Of a stretch of 64,000 nucleotides of DNA, positions 6,435 through 15,203 are shown in pieces. This stretch comes from Desulfuromonas sp964536375 (GTDB lineage: Bacteria > Desulfobacterota > Desulfuromonadia > Desulfuromonadales > Desulfuromonadaceae), in the NCBI GenBank assembly GCA_964536375.1, contig CAZHXF010000001.1:1-64000 (forward strand). Direction: 5' to 3'. The notes below the pieces were generated by a model. It did not search any database. It saw only the letters and a list, made by a program, of their open reading frames with translations, and was not told the origin of the DNA. How positions within the stretch are numbered: position 1 is the stretch's first letter; each line of letters begins with the position of its first letter. The translations under genes were made by a program, and so were the position numbers.

Positions 6435-8081
6435 TTATTTTTTTGCCGCACTGTAGCGTTCGCGCAAGGCTTTTTTGTTGATTTTGCCAACACTGGTTTT
6501 GTCAATCGATTCGACAAAGAGTACTTTGAGCAATACCGCTTGTTTGGAGATCATCCCTTTATCGATAAAGCTGCGTACATGGAGAAGTATCTCTTTTTCG
6601 CTCACTTCAACGTCGGCTTTTTTTACTATCAGGGCAAGCGGTTTTTCCCCCCATTTATTGTCTGGCAAGCCGATAACGGTAGCTTCGCTAACAGCCTTAT
6701 GGACGCAAATCAGATCTTCAAGTTCGAGAGATGAAAACCACTCGCCGCCGATTTTAATGATGTCTTTAATGCGGTCGGTAATTTTGACATAGTTGTTCTT
6801 GTCACGATGGGCAACGTCACCTGTGTGCAGATAGCCGCCGCGCCATAGTATTTCTGAGTTACGCTGATCCTTAAGGTAGCCTTGGGTCAGCCATGGAGCA
6901 CGCACCACAATTTCCCCCACGCTTTCACCATTGCGCGGGACTTGTGCCAACGCTTCATCCACAATACGTAGATCAACCAGTGGCATTGGTCGACCGGTTT
7001 TGCAGCGCACCTCGATCTCATCGTCTTGCGTCAAGTCGTCCTCGGTGATATGGGCAATACTCAATATTGGGCAAGTTTCCGACATGCCGTAGCCGGAAAA
7101 AATATCAATTCCCTTGTCCAGTGCGGCACGGCACATCCCTTTTGGTAATGGTGATCCGCCAATGAGTACCTTCCAGTTCGACAGATCGCTGTTAGCGTAG
7201 TCGGGGTGGTTCATCAACATGTGGAGAATTGTCGGCACACAGTGGGACAGGGTGACTTTCTCCTTCTCAATCAGTTTAAGCAGCATCTCAGGGGCATATT
7301 TCCCTGGATAAACTTGCTTGAGACCAAGCGCGGTGGCGACGTAGGGGAAGCCCCAAGCATGGACATGAAACATTGGTGTCATGGGCATGTAGACATCGTT
7401 TTGATGAAGACGCCCTTGGTGCGCTGTGGTGCCCATAGCCGACATCAATCCAAGGGTGTGCAGTACCAGTTGCCGATGGCTGAAATATACCCCTTTTGGT
7501 AAACCTGTAGTGCCGGTGGTGTAAAAGGTGGTGGCGCGGGTGTTTTCATCAAAGTCAGCAAAAGGAAAATGATCCGCAGCGCCATCAAGCAGGGCTTCAT
7601 ATTCTCCATCAAAAGTGAGCGAGGTCTGTGGCTGTTGACCCCCATCCTGTAATAGGATGTACCCTTTGACCGTATCAATTCTCCCTTTGATCTGTTCGAG
7701 AATAGGCAGGAATTCCTCATTGACCAGAATATAATCATCTTCAGCATGGTCGATGGTGTAGAGAATCTGTTCTGGTGACAGACGAATATTGACGGTGTGC
7801 AACACCGCGCCCAGCATGGGTATAGCGTAGTAGCACTCCAGGTAGCGGTGGCTATCCCAGTCCATGACGGCAACAGTATCTCCCGCTTTTACGCCGAGAT
7901 CGGTTAATACATGGGCCAGTTTGCACACCCGTTGGCGGAACTCAGCATAGGTGTAGCGTATTTGGTCGCGATAAATGATTTGTTGTAGCGGCTCATCGAC
8001 TACCGGAGCTTGCAGGAGATTTTTTATCAATAATGGATAATTATAGGCAGACATGGTGCGCGAAATAAGGTTCTCAGACAT
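6435..8081 (-). CDS. AMP-forming acyl-CoA synthetase / long-chain fatty-acid ligase
   Basis: A 548-residue ANL-superfamily enzyme that would activate a fatty acid as the acyl-adenylate and transfer it to CoA. Motifs: the P-loop TFYTTGTTGLPKG (about 187-199), YGMSETCPI (about 336-344), TGDVAHRD (about 424-431), DRIKDIIKIGGEW (about 439-451) and the C-terminal lysine in SVGKINKKAL. It resembles the medium/long-chain FadD-like group. The frame is open back to 8267, but the ATG at 8081 has GGAG 6 bases upstream and gives the normal family length; the extra 62 codons run through an inverted-repeat element. No beta-oxidation genes are adjacent. The substrate chain length cannot be read from the sequence. 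Confidence 0.9.
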   Translation of the reverse strand: MSENLISRTMSAYNYPLLIKNLLQAPVVDEPLQQIIYRDQIRYTYAEFRQRVCKLAHVLTDLGVKAGDTVAVMDWDSHRYLECYYAIPMLGAVLHTVNIRLSPEQILYTIDHAEDDYILVNEEFLPILEQIKGRIDTVKGYILLQDGGQQPQTSLTFDGEYEALLDGAADHFPFADFDENTRATTFYTTGTTGLPKGVYFSHRQLVLHTLGLMSAMGTTAHQGRLHQNDVYMPMTPMFHVHAWGFPYVATALGLKQVYPGKYAPEMLLKLIEKEKVTLSHCVPTILHMLMNHPDYANSDLSNWKVLIGGSPLPKGMCRAALDKGIDIFSGYGMSETCPILSIAHITEDDLTQDDEIEVRCKTGRPMPLVDLRIVDEALAQVPRNGESVGEIVVRAPWLTQGYLKDQRNSEILWRGGYLHTGDVAHRDKNNYVKITDRIKDIIKIGGEWFSSLELEDLICVHKAVSEATVIGLPDNKWGEKPLALIVKKADVEVSEKEILLHVRSFIDKGMISKQAVLLKVLFVESIDKTSVGKINKKALRERYSAAKK

Positions 8082-8153
8082 GGTTTCTCCATTTAAACGT
8101 CGTTTCGTTAAACAATATATTGATACAATATCATGGCAAAAAAATTGGTAACT

Positions 8154-8285
8154 ATTCAGCATGATAGGTACGCAATCCCCACAACAAGGGACACATAAAC
8201 CCATCCATGGGGTTTGTTGTCGCCGTCCATGGCGCCAAACACCCTTGCCATGGGGAATGCGTACCAACCTGAAGAGGTGCTGAAT
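8154..8285. mobile_element. MITE-like inverted-repeat element
   Basis: Outer arms ATTCAGCA (8154-8161) and TGCTGAAT (8278-8285) enclose a second pair, GGTACGCAATCCCC (8167-8180) and GGGGAATGCGTACC (8252-8265, one mismatch). The middle has several CCATGG-centred palindromes. There is no coding capacity. It lies just upstream of the acyl-CoA synthetase and may affect its expression. The rest of the gap to 8571 shows no gene. Confidence 0.55.
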
Positions 8286-8571
8286 AATTACAAAAATTGA
8301 AACCTTCTCCTTCCAGTGCGCATGGAAAGGGTGGGGAATTGTAGCAATTTAAGATCGATGAGGATATGGAGAAAAATGATATTTTCCGCACGGGTTTAAT
8401 TTTGTGCTGACGCTCTTTATGTTGTATTTTTTCAGAGAAGGCTGCCATATTGCTGCCAGCGCCCGCTGCCATTTGCAGCAACTGGTTGAGTTGGGAATTT
8501 AGGCAACAAGGGTGGTGGTCAATAGATGTACAGTGCCAGCAAGAGGTGTGACTTTAACAGGAGAACGACCG

Positions 8572-8781
8572 ATGGATTTCGATTTAGATGCTTTGAAAAA
8601 CTTAATTACTACCCGTAGCAGCGAAATAGAAGAAATCGTCGCTGGTACCGGCTATCTGCCACGCACGGTGATGGGCGTTGCTACTTTTTTACTCGATTGC
8701 GATGGTGAAATAAATCTGCTCACGGCCAAGCAGCAGGTAACATTTGACCGCTTTATTGCGCCACTACTGGCAAAAGATTAA
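8572..8781 (+). CDS. small conserved-looking acidic protein, unknown function
   Basis: A 69-residue protein with no domain I recognise. The ATG at 8572 follows AGGAGA with 8 bases of spacing, which supports it over the longer frame from 8512. Composition is acidic and helical, with DLDALKNLITTRSSEIEE at the N-terminus and no signal peptide or membrane segment. It is close to the pseudouridine synthase that follows (27 bases) and may be co-transcribed with it. Confidence 0.65.
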   Translation: MDFDLDALKNLITTRSSEIEEIVAGTGYLPRTVMGVATFLLDCDGEINLLTAKQQVTFDRFIAPLLAKD

Positions 8782-8808
8782 CTTCTCGTTGCGAACGGAT
8801 AGCCTCAG

Positions 8809-9516
8809 GTGAATCAATTAACCACGTGTACGCCGCCCCCGGCAAAGTATCAACCTAAAGGGCTGAAAATCATCCACGAAGATAAAGATATTCTGGTCGT
8901 CGATAAACCCTCTGGTTTGCTCACGGTGGGCAGCGATCACAATAAGGTGCATACGGTGCATGCACTGCTCAACAATTATGTGCGTAAGGGTAACCCCAAA
9001 GCGCGTCAGCGCGTTTATGTGGTACATCGCCTCGATCAGGCTACTTCGGGGCTGCTGGTTTTTGCCAAGAGTATGGCGGCGAAAACTTTTTTGCAGGAAA
9101 ATTGGGATTCAACAGAGAAACACTATATGGCTATCGTTCATGGTCACTTGACGGATAAGCAGGGGCAGATCACCACCTATCTCGCCGAAAACTCAGCTAA
9201 AAACGTTTATTCTTGCATTGATCCCAAGAAAGGTAAGCTGTCTAAAACAGCTTATACTGTTATTAGGGAGCGCAAAGAGTGCAGTTTGCTGGATATTCAT
9301 CTGCTCACGGGGCGTAAGCACCAGATCAGAGTCCATTTTGCTGAGCGTGGGCATCCGGTGCTCGGCGACCCAAAATATGGCAGTGTAGCAGACCGGGCAA
9401 AAAGGTTGCTCCTGCACTCAAAATCCCTCAGTTTTCGCCACCCCTTTAATAAACAACTGCTGACCTTTGTTTCGCCAATGCCAGAGGATTTTGTGCGCAT
9501 CATTGGCAAGGGGTGA
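8809..9516 (+). CDS. RluA-family pseudouridine synthase
   Basis: A 235-residue enzyme of the RluA family, which converts uridine to pseudouridine in rRNA or tRNA. The catalytic-Asp motif HRLDQATSGLLVFAK is at about 74-88, and TGRKHQIRVH with LGDPKYG follows near 166-189. It lacks an N-terminal S4 domain. It starts with GTG after CCTCAG. Which RNA position it modifies cannot be told from sequence; the compact length resembles RluA or small RluA-like enzymes of the 23S/tRNA type. Confidence 0.88.
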   Translation: MNQLTTCTPPPAKYQPKGLKIIHEDKDILVVDKPSGLLTVGSDHNKVHTVHALLNNYVRKGNPKARQRVYVVHRLDQATSGLLVFAKSMAAKTFLQENWDSTEKHYMAIVHGHLTDKQGQITTYLAENSAKNVYSCIDPKKGKLSKTAYTVIRERKECSLLDIHLLTGRKHQIRVHFAERGHPVLGDPKYGSVADRAKRLLLHSKSLSFRHPFNKQLLTFVSPMPEDFVRIIGKG

Positions 9517-9558
9517 AAAGCAGATCTACCATTTTCAAGTTCTCTCCAGCGAGGCGAC

Positions 9559-10263
9559 ATGTCCATAAATAATATAGATAATAGTGACGATTCCTGGGAA
9601 TTAGTCGATACGGCAACGATTCCCGGGCAGGGTACCGCGCTCCAGCTGTTTCGGCGCCAGGGCGAATTTTCTATCAGCATTCTTGGTGGCGGGGTGCTTA
9701 TGAGTACCTGGGCTCATCACTCTGAGGATGCGCTGGCTGAACAGCCGTGCCGCAAGGTTGCCAAACGGGAGCAACCCCGGGTGTTGATTGGCGGCCTGGG
9801 CATGGGCTTTACTCTGGCGGCGGCACTGCGCTGTCTGCAAGATAATGCCGAGGTTGTTGTGGCTGAGTTGGTGCCGGGGCTGGTGGAGTGGAACCGTGGC
9901 GCGCTGGGAGAGTTTGCCGGTAACCCTCTGGATGATCCGCGCACCACAGTCCGCGTTGGAGATGTCGCTAAAGTTATCCGCGAGCAACGTCAGGCTTATG
10001 ATGCTATTTTGCTCGATGTGGACAACGGTCCGTCGGGGTTGACGCGCAAGAAAAATGATTGGCTCTACAGCACCGATGGGTTGACTGACGCCTACCGTGC
10101 CCTGCGCCCGGCGGGGATTCTCGCGGTGTGGTCGGCGCGACCGGATCGTGAGTTTAAGCAACGGCTGAAAAAAATCGGCTACAAGGTGAGTCAGGTAAGG
10201 GTACGTGAGCATCAGGATAAAGGTGATATGCATGCTATCTGGTTTGCCGAGCGCGAGGCGTGA
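9559..10263 (+). CDS. spermidine-synthase-like, Rossmann-fold protein
   Basis: A 234-residue protein of the spermidine synthase/methyltransferase superfamily. The SAM-binding glycine loop VLIGGLGMGFTLA is at about 75-87, an acidic residue after the second strand sits in VVVAELVPGLVEWN, and DAILLDVDNGPSGL is at about 151-164. The last corresponds to the D-x-x-x-D-P region of spermidine synthases but with Asn-Gly. It is shorter than true spermidine synthases and lacks their N-terminal beta domain in full, so polyamine synthesis is uncertain; a methyltransferase-like role is possible. It is followed directly by the flavoprotein gene. Confidence 0.75.
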   Translation: MSINNIDNSDDSWELVDTATIPGQGTALQLFRRQGEFSISILGGGVLMSTWAHHSEDALAEQPCRKVAKREQPRVLIGGLGMGFTLAAALRCLQDNAEVVVAELVPGLVEWNRGALGEFAGNPLDDPRTTVRVGDVAKVIREQRQAYDAILLDVDNGPSGLTRKKNDWLYSTDGLTDAYRALRPAGILAVWSARPDREFKQRLKKIGYKVSQVRVREHQDKGDMHAIWFAEREA

Positions 10264-11541
10264 TTGTTGGGTAATACAGTGAGTACCGCAACAGTGCCCG
10301 TAGCTGACAACAATACGCAGCATGTAATGAACGTAGCTATCATCGGTGGGGGCGCAGCCGGGTTTTTTGCCGCTATTGCTGTCAAAGAAAACTATCCGCA
10401 CGCTTCAGTTGTTATTCTGGAAAAATCACCAAACATTTTAGCCAAGGTCAAGGTGTCCGGCGGTGGGCGCTGCAATCTCACTAACGCTTGTGCTGATATC
10501 AAGGAGCTGGCGCAGGGCTATCCCCGCGGCGCAGCGGCGTTGAAAAGGGCGTTGCGCAGTTTTGATAATCATCAGGCAATGCGCTGGTTTGCCGAGCGTG
10601 GTGTGCCCCTAGTTGTTCAGGCGGATAATTGTGTTTTCCCCCGTTCGCAAGATTCTCAGAGCGTTATCGATTGTTTTTTACAGCAGACGAAAAAGTTGCA
10701 CATTACCATTGAGCTGAACAGTGGCGTCAAGGCTATTAGAAAAGTTGCTGACCAGCTGCAGTTATCTTTTATTGGCGGCAAATTACCCAACCGCAGTTTT
10801 GACAAAGTTATCGTCGCCAGCGGTGGGAGTCCGCAGAGAGATGGCTTGGTGTGGCTAGAAAAACTAAACCACCGCATTGAAAATCCTGTCCCCTCTCTAT
10901 TTACCTTCAAAATGCCCGATGAGCCGGTAGCTGCACTGATGGGGATAGTGGTGGAAAACACCTTGGTGGCAATACAGGGCACTAAGTTTAAAGCGCAGGG
11001 GGCGCTGTTAATCACCCATTGGGGCATGAGCGGTCCGGCAATCCTCAAGCTGTCGGCGTTTGGGGCAAGATTTCTGAGTGAACAAAACTATCAATGCAAG
11101 GTGCAGGTCAACTGGACGGGGGAGCGCAATCAGGACTTGGTTGCTGCTGCATTGACGAAACTGGTAGTGCAGTCACCCAATAAAATTCTGGCTAATCTGC
11201 GCCCGTACTCGGTAGCCGAAAGGTTATGGAACCACTTGCTGGCCAAGAGTGAACTATCCACCAGCAAAAAGTGGGGTGAGCTGGGCAATGTCGGCTTGAA
11301 CAAGTTGGTAAGTGCACTGACCAATGATGTGTATGCGGTCAACGGGCGCACCCATTTCCGCGAGGAGTTTGTCACCTGTGGCGGGGTGAGTTTGGACAGT
11401 ATTGATATGAAAACTATGCACAGCAAGATGTGTGACAATCTGTATTTTGCTGGTGAAGTCATGGATATTGATGGCATAACTGGAGGATATAATTTTCAGG
11501 CCGCCTGGACTACCGCTTATATCGCGGCTAAACTAAAATAG
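10264..11541 (+). CDS. BaiN/HI0933-family NAD(P)/FAD-dependent oxidoreductase
   Basis: A flavoprotein of up to 425 residues. The FAD dinucleotide motif AIIGGGAAGFFAAI is followed by the family signature VSGGGRCNLTNA, and the C-terminal FAD contact is in LYFAGEVMDIDGITGGYN. Members bind FAD and are annotated as putative dehydrogenases; the physiological reaction is unknown for most. The frame begins with a TTG immediately after the previous stop; the ATG at 10327, just before the FAD motif, is the more likely start (404 residues). Neither has a good ribosome binding site, and the gene may be read by coupling. Confidence 0.88.
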   Translation: MLGNTVSTATVPVADNNTQHVMNVAIIGGGAAGFFAAIAVKENYPHASVVILEKSPNILAKVKVSGGGRCNLTNACADIKELAQGYPRGAAALKRALRSFDNHQAMRWFAERGVPLVVQADNCVFPRSQDSQSVIDCFLQQTKKLHITIELNSGVKAIRKVADQLQLSFIGGKLPNRSFDKVIVASGGSPQRDGLVWLEKLNHRIENPVPSLFTFKMPDEPVAALMGIVVENTLVAIQGTKFKAQGALLITHWGMSGPAILKLSAFGARFLSEQNYQCKVQVNWTGERNQDLVAAALTKLVVQSPNKILANLRPYSVAERLWNHLLAKSELSTSKKWGELGNVGLNKLVSALTNDVYAVNGRTHFREEFVTCGGVSLDSIDMKTMHSKMCDNLYFAGEVMDIDGITGGYNFQAAWTTAYIAAKLK

Positions 11542-11615
11542 TCACGCCACGAGGGTGCTTAGTTCTGAGCCTCCTCCTGTTAAGTTTATCTCCCAATTAT
11601 GGAAGGAGGCGCGCC

Positions 11616-12002
11616 ATGAGCTATTATTTCAGCAAAATAATACCATTTGATTTCGACAAAGCCATCGTTGTGGTCACAGAAAAACTTGCCCTGGAAGGCT
11701 TCGGCGTGCTGACGACGATCGATGTTAAAAGCAAGCTGGATAGTAAACTGGGTATCAATTTTCGCAGATATACAATTCTCGGTGCCTGCAATCCCACCTA
11801 TGCTTATAAAGCGTTACAGGTCGAAGCACATATCGGTACCATGCTGCCATGTAACGTCATTGTTCAAGAACTGGAAGATGGACAGATCGAGGTCGCTGCA
11901 ATTGATCCCGTAGCGTCGATGCAGGCCATAGAAAATTCTGCACTTGCCGAGAGTGCCACTATTATTCGGGACAAACTGCAAGCAGTTATTGATAGTATTT
12001 AA
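11616..12002 (+). CDS. DUF302-family protein
   Basis: A 128-residue protein of the DUF302 family, seen from the layout KIIPFDFDKAIVVVTEKLA, FRRYTILGACNPTYAYKALQ and IGTMLPCNVIVQE. DUF302 proteins are small, often cytoplasmic, of unknown function, and sometimes found with redox or heavy-metal genes. A strong GGAGG lies 8-12 bases before the ATG at 11616. No neighbour suggests a task. The 164 bases that follow hold no recognisable feature. Confidence 0.85.
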   Translation: MSYYFSKIIPFDFDKAIVVVTEKLALEGFGVLTTIDVKSKLDSKLGINFRRYTILGACNPTYAYKALQVEAHIGTMLPCNVIVQELEDGQIEVAAIDPVASMQAIENSALAESATIIRDKLQAVIDSI

Positions 12003-12211
12003 ACTCAAAGAATTCGCTTAGTTATCATGCTGTTGTGCCACTGATAAAAAATAATCCTGTCCATCCCCTCTGCTTTTCCTGTAGAAATAGCTGAACACTT
12101 TTGTTTGATTAAGCCGCTAAGGCTTATTTTTATTAAACAGCCGCGTCTTCAGGTGGTGATAGAACCTTGCGGTTATTATTGTTATGTGTGCTGGTTAGGA
12201 GTGTAGCGAGA

Positions 12212-13459
12212 ATGGCTATTTTAACATTAAGCTGTCGTCAGAATTCATTCGAATATTATCTGTTTGAATCTGTATGTTTTATCCAGTTGGCGAGTGGGAC
12301 TGTGACTGGGATTGGTTGCGGAGATTGCGCTGAGTTGAACTGCGATCATATCCACGCGCAATTTGATCCGTTAATGGTGCCGGTTTTAGATGATTTGCAT
12401 AGCGCGATTGGATACGTGTTAACGCTGCTGGAGAGAGCGGGTCAGGAGCATAGTCCTGAGTGGGAAATTACGGCTGTTGGTCATCGGGTTGTGCATGGCG
12501 GCGAACTTTTTCGTCACTCTGTTGCCATTGATGATGAGGTGCTGGGAAAAATTCGTCGCTTGGAACGGTTGGCACCCAAATATAATGTGCCGAACCGGAA
12601 AGGAATTGTGGCCGCGATGGCGCTGCTGCCTGCTGTGGTGCACGTGGCTATTTTTGATACCGCCTTTCATCAAACTATTCCGCCGCACGCTTATATTTAT
12701 CCTCTGCCCTATGATTGGTACGAAAAACATGCGGTGCGGCGTTATGGCTTCCATGGTTCTTCTCATCTCTACATGTCTCGTTGTGCTGCGGCGTTGATGG
12801 GTAAATCTGTTAGCGCGTGCCGTTTGCTTACCATTCACATGGAGTTGGGGATATCGCTATGTGCCATCGCAAATGGTAAATCAGTTGATTGCAGTATGGG
12901 GTTTACCCCGGTTGAAGGGACGATGCAAGAGCGGCGTAGTGGTACGGTAGATCCGGGAATCCCGGGTTTTATTATGGACTGGCAGGGACTGAGTGCTCAA
13001 CAAGTGGAAGAGATTTTGAATGAAAAGAGCGGTCTGTCGGGGATTGTCGGTTCAAACTCTGACCGACGTGAAGTGATGGAAAAGAGCCTGACAGGAGACA
13101 TTCGGGCACAATTAGCCATAACCATGGAAAGTTACAGTTTGAAAAAATATATCGGTGCCTTCTTAGCCGCGTTGGGTGGCTGTGATTCCTTAGTATTCAG
13201 TACTGGGCAGGGGGAACTAGAAGTTGCTGCGCGCTGTGCATTTTTAGCAGGATTAGAGTGCTTTGGTGTTGTTCTGGATCAGGAGCGTAACGCCAGAGCG
13301 GCGTTGTCCAATTGCCCAGAGCGGATTAGCCACGATGATTCTCCTATCCAAATATGGGTGGTTCCCACCCACGCCGAACGGATTTATGCTGAAGATACGG
13401 CTTTCGTTTGTGCCGGTAACTGTCAAGAAGCGTGGTGCCAGGAGTATGCGTTTGTTTAA
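12212..13459 (+). CDS. acetate-kinase-like protein with altered active site
   Basis: A 415-residue member of the acetate/butyrate kinase family by overall layout: GHRVVHGG, FDTAFHQT, RRYGFHGSSH, SMGFTPVEGTM and RRSGTVDPG all match in order. Acetate kinase residues that remain: Arg91, Asp148, His180, Arg241 and Glu384 (Methanosarcina numbering). Residues that are changed: the N-terminal N-x-G-S-S-S loop is replaced by LSCRQNS, His123 by Tyr (LAPKYNVPN), the HLGNG nucleotide loop by HMELG, and GIGENS by GQGELE. Normal acetate kinase activity is therefore doubtful. The ATG at 12212 was chosen over the longer frame because TAGGAG precedes it and the family starts there. It stands alone, closed by a terminator, just before the dcw operon. 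Confidence 0.82.
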   Translation: MAILTLSCRQNSFEYYLFESVCFIQLASGTVTGIGCGDCAELNCDHIHAQFDPLMVPVLDDLHSAIGYVLTLLERAGQEHSPEWEITAVGHRVVHGGELFRHSVAIDDEVLGKIRRLERLAPKYNVPNRKGIVAAMALLPAVVHVAIFDTAFHQTIPPHAYIYPLPYDWYEKHAVRRYGFHGSSHLYMSRCAAALMGKSVSACRLLTIHMELGISLCAIANGKSVDCSMGFTPVEGTMQERRSGTVDPGIPGFIMDWQGLSAQQVEEILNEKSGLSGIVGSNSDRREVMEKSLTGDIRAQLAITMESYSLKKYIGAFLAALGGCDSLVFSTGQGELEVAARCAFLAGLECFGVVLDQERNARAALSNCPERISHDDSPIQIWVVPTHAERIYAEDTAFVCAGNCQEAWCQEYAFV

Positions 13460-13507
13460 ATAATAAGCGTTTAATCGTATGCGTTGTCCCCAGTAAAAAG
13501 TACAACG

Positions 13508-13543
13508 AATAGCCCCACTTCTTTGGAGTGGGGCTATTTTTTT
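13508..13543 (+). terminator. rho-independent terminator after the acetate-kinase-like gene
   Basis: A 12-bp perfect stem, AATAGCCCCACT with AGTGGGGCTATT, with a 7-base loop, then seven T residues in a row. It separates the acetate-kinase-like gene from the dcw operon. Confidence 0.92.
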
Positions 13544-13684
13544 GCCTTTTAATCATTTAATTATTCCTGTTGCTTGCATCTGCGCGGTGGTTGGTCGGTC
13601 ATATCTTAGATAACTATTCGAATTTAAACAAAAGATTATTGTCTGCGTTAGTCGTTGGTTGCTTATCAAGAAGATGAGAATTCC

Positions 13685-13714
13685 TTGACATGAATGCTGT
13701 CATGGGAGTATATT
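13685..13714 (+). promoter_or_regulatory. predicted sigma-70 promoter of the dcw operon
   Basis: TTGACA at 13685-13690 and TATATT at 13709-13714 with an 18-base spacer, 79 bases before mraZ. A pair of TACCAAAT words 10 bases apart (13737-13744 and 13747-13754) follows. MraZ is known to bind short direct repeats with a 10-base period in its own promoter region, so these are candidate MraZ boxes, though the word differs from the usual TGGG form. Confidence 0.65.
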
Positions 13715-13792
13715 TTTCCCTATCTGTGTAAAACAGTACCAAATCTTACCAAATTGCAGATATTGGTGGTCGTTTCGTAGATTGAGGCAGCG

Positions 13793-14236
13793 ATGGGTTT
13801 TTCTGGAACATTTATTAACGGCATTGATCCCAAGGGGCGGTTGAGTATCCCGGCTAAGTTGCGCGCGGTACTGGAAGAGTCCTATGGCGATGATCTGTTG
13901 GTAGTTACCAGACGTAAAGATGCCCTTGTGGCCTATCCGCTGTCTGAATGGGAAAAAACCAAAGCTCGCGTTGATGCTATGCCCAATGGTGATGCTAAGG
14001 ATTTAATCTATCGCAGTCGCATCAGTCCCGCGGTGGAGTGCAGTTTTGACCGTCAGGGGCGCGTAGCGTTGCCCGCATCGCTACGGGCAATAGCTAAGTT
14101 TGATAAAGATATAGTTATTGTTGCCATGGCGGGGAAGATCGAGTTGTGGAGCCAGCAGTTGTTTGATGAGCAACTGGAAGTGGCTGAACTGCAACTGGAT
14201 ACCATGAAGGCTGAACTTGGAAACCTGGGGTTCTGA
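13793..14236 (+). CDS. mraZ: transcriptional regulator MraZ
   Basis: 147 residues, the usual MraZ length. It contains two SpoVT/AbrB-like halves: GTFINGIDPKGRLSIPAKLR at the N-terminus and a second CSFDRQGRVALPASLR at about 83-98, each with the DxxGR motif. MraZ binds DNA upstream of the dcw operon and represses it. It is the first gene of the operon, followed by rsmH one base after the stop codon. Confidence 0.95.
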   Translation: MGFSGTFINGIDPKGRLSIPAKLRAVLEESYGDDLLVVTRRKDALVAYPLSEWEKTKARVDAMPNGDAKDLIYRSRISPAVECSFDRQGRVALPASLRAIAKFDKDIVIVAMAGKIELWSQQLFDEQLEVAELQLDTMKAELGNLGF

Positions 14237-14237
14237 T

Positions 14238-15185
14238 ATGGATACGCCAACTTTTAAACATCTTTCGGTGCTGCCACAGGAAACGTTACAGCTGCTAGAT
14301 ATCCACGCTGGAGCAACAGTGCTGGATGGAACGCTTGGCGGTGCTGGTCATGCAACACTGATGCTACAAGCTTCGGCACCTGACGGTGTGCTCATCGGTT
14401 TGGATCGTGATGAGGATGCACTGAGCAAGGCGGCACAGGTTCTGGAACAATTTGGTGAGCGAGTAATTCTGCGCCACGCAAATTTCTCTGAGGCTGGGGT
14501 GGTGCTGGAACAGTTGGGTGTTGATGGTCTCGATGCCATGTTGCTGGATCTTGGTGTTTCATCCTATCAGTTGGACAATGTAGAGCGCGGTTTTTCTTTT
14601 CGTGCTGATGCACCTTTAGATATGCGCATGGATCGCAGTGCCAGCCTGACTGCGGCAACCTTGGTGAATGAATACAGCGTAGAGGAATTAGCGCTTATTT
14701 TTAAAAAATATGGCGAGGAGCGCTGGGCGCGCAGAATAGCGCGCAAGATAGAGCGCGTCCGTCAGCAACAACCCATTGCTACAACCTTGGAACTGGCTGA
14801 GTTGGTACGGGAGACGGTGCCTGGAGGTATGATACCCGGACGGATTCATCCGGCAACGCGAGTATTTCAAGCCTTGCGCATTTGTGTAAACGATGAATTG
14901 GAGCATATAGCGCACGGGGTTGAACAGGGCATTGATTTACTGAAACCCAATGGAGTGTTGGCAGTAATCAGCTTTCATTCGCTGGAAGATAGAATAGTTA
15001 AAAATATTTTTAAGCACCGGGCTAATCCATGCACCTGCCCACCACGGCTGCCAGTGTGCTGCTGCGGTAAGGTGGCTGATGTTGAGGTGCTTACCAAGCG
15101 TGGCGTACGTGCCACTGAAACAGAGATTGACGAAAATCCACGCGCGCGCAGCGCCATGTTACGTGCAGTGCGCCGCTTGCCATAG
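14238..15185 (+). CDS. rsmH: 16S rRNA (cytosine-1402-N4)-methyltransferase
   Basis: 315 residues. It methylates N4 of C1402 in 16S rRNA. The SAM-binding stretch VLDGTLGGAGHA is at about 31-42, and LLDLGVSSYQLD and GFSFRADAPLDMRMD follow near 106-135. The C-terminal SFHSLEDRIVKN and the Cys-rich CTCPPRLPVCCC region are typical. The ATG at 14238 starts 1 base after the mraZ stop; an upstream frame start at 14217 lies inside mraZ and is not needed. Confidence 0.95.
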   Translation: MDTPTFKHLSVLPQETLQLLDIHAGATVLDGTLGGAGHATLMLQASAPDGVLIGLDRDEDALSKAAQVLEQFGERVILRHANFSEAGVVLEQLGVDGLDAMLLDLGVSSYQLDNVERGFSFRADAPLDMRMDRSASLTAATLVNEYSVEELALIFKKYGEERWARRIARKIERVRQQQPIATTLELAELVRETVPGGMIPGRIHPATRVFQALRICVNDELEHIAHGVEQGIDLLKPNGVLAVISFHSLEDRIVKNIFKHRANPCTCPPRLPVCCCGKVADVEVLTKRGVRATETEIDENPRARSAMLRAVRRLP

Positions 15186-15203
15186 AGAGATAACGGAGGC
15201 GTT

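Noticed and set aside
9601..10401. Long minus-strand frame opposite the spermidine-synthase-like gene
   Set aside because: It is a shadow of the plus-strand gene, which has clear superfamily motifs. The minus frame has none.
12212..13459. Functional canonical acetate kinase (ackA)
   Set aside because: Overall similarity is clear, but too many catalytic and nucleotide-contact residues are changed to give the standard name.
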